Shown here piece after piece: positions 60,701-64,000 of a stretch of 64,000 nucleotides of DNA. Location: assembly GCA_038380795.1 (NCBI GenBank), contig CM076260.1, forward strand, positions 80,451,843 through 80,515,842, read 5' to 3'. Source of the DNA: Pyrocephalus nanus. Its lineage: Eukaryota; Chordata; Aves; Passeriformes; Tyrannidae. The notes beneath the pieces are model-generated. The model saw nothing but the letters and a program-made list of their open reading frames with translations. It had not been told where the DNA came from and ran no database searches. Each line of letters begins with the position of its first letter. Position 1 is the first letter of the stretch. The position numbers and the translations under genes are program-made.

Positions 60701-63700
60701 TCTTTTGAGAGACAGAGTACTGTGTATTTGATTTCAGTGGGCTGGATGCCACAAAAGAAGTAGAAGCTCTGCATGGTGTCTGCCAGCTTTCATCCTGTGC
60801 CGCAGAACAGGAAGGAACAGGACGAACCACCAAATCCAGCAATCTGTTAAGACACACGACGTAAACTATGAACATAAATGAAAAAAATCATGCTGTGTTC
60901 ATCTGAGATGATACAGAACAAAAACATTTGATGAACAACAAATACAGCTGAAGCCTCGCTGCTGGGGTGATGCATTAGGCCCACAAAGAAATGAGAGGTA
61001 CTTTGGGGTGTCTTTTAATTATTTCTTTACATTTCATACCTAATTTTCTAAATCCCTGCCTCTGACATAAGAGTAACCCAATTTTAAGTTGCACAAGTGG
61101 CCTAATTCTCAATTCAGGAGAAAACTCATCTACATTTCAATGCAGGGACCAATTCATATTTTCCACTTAATTGTGTCCCTACGTTGACCTTTTCTTTAAG
61201 AGATACAAAGCTAAATGCAATAGAACCTATGGTAAACACAAAAAGTACACACACACACATTTTTATATATATATATATATATATGTATAAGAAACACCTT
61301 TTTGAAACATACAGTCTCTAGATCTTTTATACCTGGAACATTTTTGAGAAAACTTTGTAACAGGTGTCCCAAGAAATGCATCGGGCAACTCTGTACCAGG
61401 GAGAGGATGTGTAATGGCTGCTGGTTCTGTAGCTCTAGGACTAGAAGCAAAAGGAAAATGAACTGACTTTCATTCCTTCAAAGTCCAGACACACCAAAAT
61501 TCCAGTTTAGTTGATCATATCAGCTGTAGGACAATCAACTGACAACTATGAGCCTCTTTTCTGCTCTTCATAATTCTGCTTATTTTTAAGTAAAAAAGGC
61601 AGAAACTGGGCTGGACACGGTAAAAGATTACTACGTGTTCATACAAGTCTAGCAATATATGTACACCAACTGCTTGATGATAATAACAGTCTGAGTTTCA
61701 GATATCTTAAACACTGTAAACATATTTACCATAATGTAAATACATATATTTGTATAGATAAGACTATTCTAGCAGAAAAGCTACTATTTATGATTGGTTC
61801 TTAAATATGTGGTATATGCGAAAACACAAAACAAAGCTTTATTCTCATGCACCCTTCCACCAAAACACTAACATAACTCAAAGAGAATTCTTGCTCTTTC
61901 TCTCCTCCCCCCCCCCCCCCCCCAAACATGTAGCTCAAGACTAAACTGTGCAAAAAGGCTGCTTACCTATCATATTGTGAAATGTTTGGTTTTTGCTCAT
62001 TTCCTAACCAAACTTCTCCAATTTTGGACAATACTTTACTGATGAAAGTTGCTCGTGTATGCACATTTCCTGCATTAGCCTGTCGTGTCACTGTTGATAA
62101 TGGCTTTGGCCTTGACACTGTAAAGCAAGAGAAAAAACATCAGCCTTGTGTAACCAAAGTGACAACTGATTGACCACAATGTTGCCACCCTCTAAAAATT
62201 ACCTTCTCTTAAGACTGATGAAGGCAAACGGTAAGGCTTGGCTCTCTCTACAGCCAGCTTCCTTTGAACTCTAGGAAGGATCTTGCCATATTGGTCTAAC
62301 AGAGAATTTCTGGCAACTGCTCTCTCTCTCAAGCGAGGATCACGATCATTCTGACAAACAACACGCAGAAAGCAAGATGTTAACTATTTACAAGAAGTTC
62401 ATTGCACGGTACTATCTCTGCTCTTCCTAATTAGGGCCTAAATTTGCTCTACAGATACAGTAAAATAAGTCCACTGCACAGAATCACAGCAAGTTTTCTA
62501 TCCAGTGGCACAGACCAATTTCATCTGGTAGTTCAAGCAAAGTTCATGGAAGACTAATTAAAAAAAACAACCAAACAAAAAAAAAAAAAAAAAAAAAAAA
62601 AACAAACAAAAAAAAAACACACCACCAACTAAAACTTACCATTTGTATTTCACCTGTGGAGCATTCAGACTGCTCTCAGCTACAAAAACGAGACACAACA
62701 TACAACATACACTACAATACACAGAAACAAGTGACATAACTTCTGTAGTCTAAACAATACATAACATAGGGATCTGAGGAACTGAAGGAACAGACGAGCT
62801 GGTAAGAACAGATACATATTTATTCCTCAGGTGCAAAGAAACTACTTTAAATGGAGTCAACCACGGTCTGTAACACCTAATTTACAACTTCACAAAGCAG
62901 CTTTGCAGTAGTTTAGGTTCAGTTTAGTATTTCAGTAGTTCAGCTTTTAGGTTTAGTTGTAACTTGAAGTGTAGGAACTTATTCCTAGTCTTCCAAAGAA
63001 CGATACAAGAAACAAAGCAGGCCTTTTACTGAGGACTATCAAAACTGGTTAGTTACACCAAGAGAAACTTGCACACTCAACAGGACTTCTACCCTTACCA
63101 GAAGATTAACCTTCATTGTCTGATTCAGCTGCAGTGCAGGGATATAGTTGGCACGCTGCAGATGGTGGACTAAAAGGAATTCATGATTCTGAACACCAGC
63201 GTTGGTCTGCAAAAACTTCTCCAGACACTCCTGTAAGAAATAACACAGCACAAAAATCTATTATGATCCTGCCTCTTCTCTTGCCAAAGAGACGATTAAA
63301 ACCTTTTTTTGTCTTCTCCAAACTTACTTTTTCAGTGTCTGTGAACGGCAGCTTCAGTAAATCTTCCATTAGCCCCATCTCCTGACAGATTTCATACATG
63401 TGCTTTAACAGCTCTTCTACGTTCAACTTAGTGGTGTGTTGCTGCAACAGACCCCAAGCCTCCACCATGCACCTGTAGGTAATTTTTGGGAGATGGAAAG
63501 GAATGGGAACAGTATAAAACCAAAATGATACTCCAAAGTCATTGTACTCATTCAAAGATTAAAGGAAATGTAGAGGAACACAATTTGTATTATCTCTTCT
63601 CCCCTTTCCCAGTATCTGAATGCCCAAACAGTGGGATGGATTTCCTTACCTATTGGACAACAACACAGTGAGGAAAAGCCGCACTTCACTACTGCTTGAC

Positions 63701-63837
63701 ATGGATGGCTTCATCATCTGCATGTACCTGAGGGCTCGCCTGTGCTCTCCTTGGCACATGAGGGACTGAATAATTCTCGTGTGCTGCCATGGCACAGTTT
63801 TGATTGTAGCTGGATGGAAGAGCAGGGCCAGAGAATT
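48759..63837 (-). CDS. AHCTF1: AHCTF1 (nucleoporin ELYS), 3' part: 16 exons, 5' end outside window
   Basis: Exons (high to low): 63837-63650, 63472-63328, 63230-63099, 62350-62203, 62117-61967, 61440-61333, 60843-60648, 59748-59551, 58306-57877, 56365-56263, 55359-55259, 54044-53884, 52840-51034, 50235-50102, 49680-49574, 48948-48759. GT-AG borders and continuous phases give 1432 codons plus TAA. If the unseen 5' exons equal copy A exons 1-19 (821 codons), the full protein would be about 2253 residues, against about 2266 in human. Landmarks: [53 protein letters not shown]-like [24 protein letters not shown] and the terminal LRRKML. The 1807-nt exon encodes an acidic then basic disordered tail with repeated TPRR / RGRK AT-hook-like motifs. 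In the family this tail binds chromatin and seeds post-mitotic pore assembly. Residues at positions altered in copy A match human here, so this looks like the conserved, functional gene. An LTR sits in the intron at 54.2-54.8 kb. Confidence 0.95.
49211..49264. repeat. 23-base tandem repeat, about 2.3 units
   Basis: TCCAGAAGGAACCAGGAAAC plus three bases, twice in near-perfect tandem and a partial third, in the last AHCTF1 intron. Confidence 0.85.
54195..54776 (-). mobile_element. Solo LTR, avian endogenous retrovirus-like, in AHCTF1 intron
   Basis: Read on the minus strand it starts TGTGGTTTAAAC and ends in a ...CAGCCCAAATCAGCA-type 3' end (TG at 54195-54196 on +). That is the organisation of a common avian LTR family, including a GAAATAAAGACAGTTTAATAA block with the polyadenylation signal. 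No internal retroviral genes are present. A clean target-site duplication was not found. A diverged relative in the same orientation lies at 13060-13680. Confidence 0.75.
61250..61287. repeat. (AC)n then (TA)n compound microsatellite
   Basis: Short CA run followed by an alternating TA run in the intron below exon 61440-61333. It lies in the segment missing from copy A. Confidence 0.9.
61906..61923. repeat. Poly-C tract
   Basis: About 17 consecutive C residues. The matching place in copy A (about 21115-21120) has only a CCCCC run, so this is a copy-specific expansion or a sequencing-prone site. Confidence 0.9.
62560..62620. repeat. Poly-A / AAAC tract
   Basis: A-rich run with interspersed C in the intron between exons 22 and 23 of copy B. 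Copy A has no equivalent expansion. Confidence 0.9.
62654..62679 (-). other. Candidate 26-nt poison cassette exon, copy B intron 22
   Basis: Flanked on the minus strand by TTTTTGTAG and GTGAAA. Same length and position as the copy A candidate at 22295-22270. Inserted in phase 0 it reads CTG AGA GCA GTC TGA, a premature stop at the fifth codon. Confidence 0.3.
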
Positions 63838-63902
63838 CTGCACAAGTCAGAGACCACATTTGTTAGAATATTTACAGACACACATGCAACACATACAGTC
63901 TA
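63012..63902. repeat. Near-identical block shared with 22576-23455
   Basis: Covers copy B exons 20-22 and the introns between. Identity to copy A is close to 98%, then drops abruptly: beyond about 63902 only a weak match to copy A intron 19 remains. Confidence 0.85.
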
Positions 63903-64000
63903 CACTTTCTTAAGCAAGGCTGGAGGTGGGTTAAACACACTGAGATGTCTAATGAAATGTTTGATCCAGGACATGTCAATAAACATTCTTCACTATTTCT

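Noticed and set aside
1..64000. tRNA, rRNA, snoRNA or microRNA genes
   Set aside because: No cloverleaf with A/B boxes, rRNA core or convincing C/D or H/ACA box arrangement was seen by eye. A covariance-model scan would be needed to exclude small ones.

Overview
The window is vertebrate nuclear DNA, almost certainly from a bird. Three things point there: CR1-type LINE fragments with the usual avian 3' ends, LTR fragments that look like avian endogenous retroelements, and the convergent gene pair SCCPDH / AHCTF1, which are neighbours in other amniotes. No bacterial features are present. The species cannot be named from this sequence alone.

Layout from left to right. Positions 1-8.5 kb hold no recognisable gene, only CR1 pieces and simple repeats. 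A CpG-island promoter at about 8.58-9.35 kb starts SCCPDH on the + strand. Its 12 coding exons run from 8751 to 18071 and give an intact 441-residue oxidoreductase. Just downstream (18.64-19.55 kb) is a rearrangement scar: a diverged copy of SCCPDH intron 7 is joined to a decayed piece of the large AHCTF1 exon and its neighbouring intron. From 38487 down to 19087 on the - strand lies a truncated copy of AHCTF1 (nucleoporin ELYS), here called copy A. It has 25 consecutive open exons with canonical AG and GT dinucleotides at the intron borders. A candidate terminal exon follows, giving a predicted protein of about 1150 residues. That protein keeps the N-terminal beta-propeller and helical region but has no C-terminal chromatin-binding tail. 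From 38.5 to 48.7 kb is repeat-bearing intergenic DNA with CR1, an LTR-like segment and a GC-richer patch. From 63837 down to 48759 on the - strand is the 3' part (16 coding exons, 1432 codons) of a second AHCTF1, copy B. It has the normal AT-hook-like C-terminus and runs off the right edge.

The main observation is the AHCTF1 duplication. Copy A has kept its reading frame through about 3.4 kb of coding sequence despite losing one exon (in frame) and the whole C-terminal half. A block of about 0.88 kb (22.58-23.45 kb against 63.01-63.90 kb) is close to 98% identical between copies, introns included. Flanking introns are much more different, by eye roughly 80-85% identical, and this looks like recent gene conversion. 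ELYS seeds nuclear pore assembly on chromatin. A retained paralogue with the Nup107-160-facing half and without the chromatin-binding half would be worth testing for expression and constraint. Exons were read by eye from splice signals and from knowledge of the human proteins; no alignment or search was run. Identity figures are estimates from reading the sequence.
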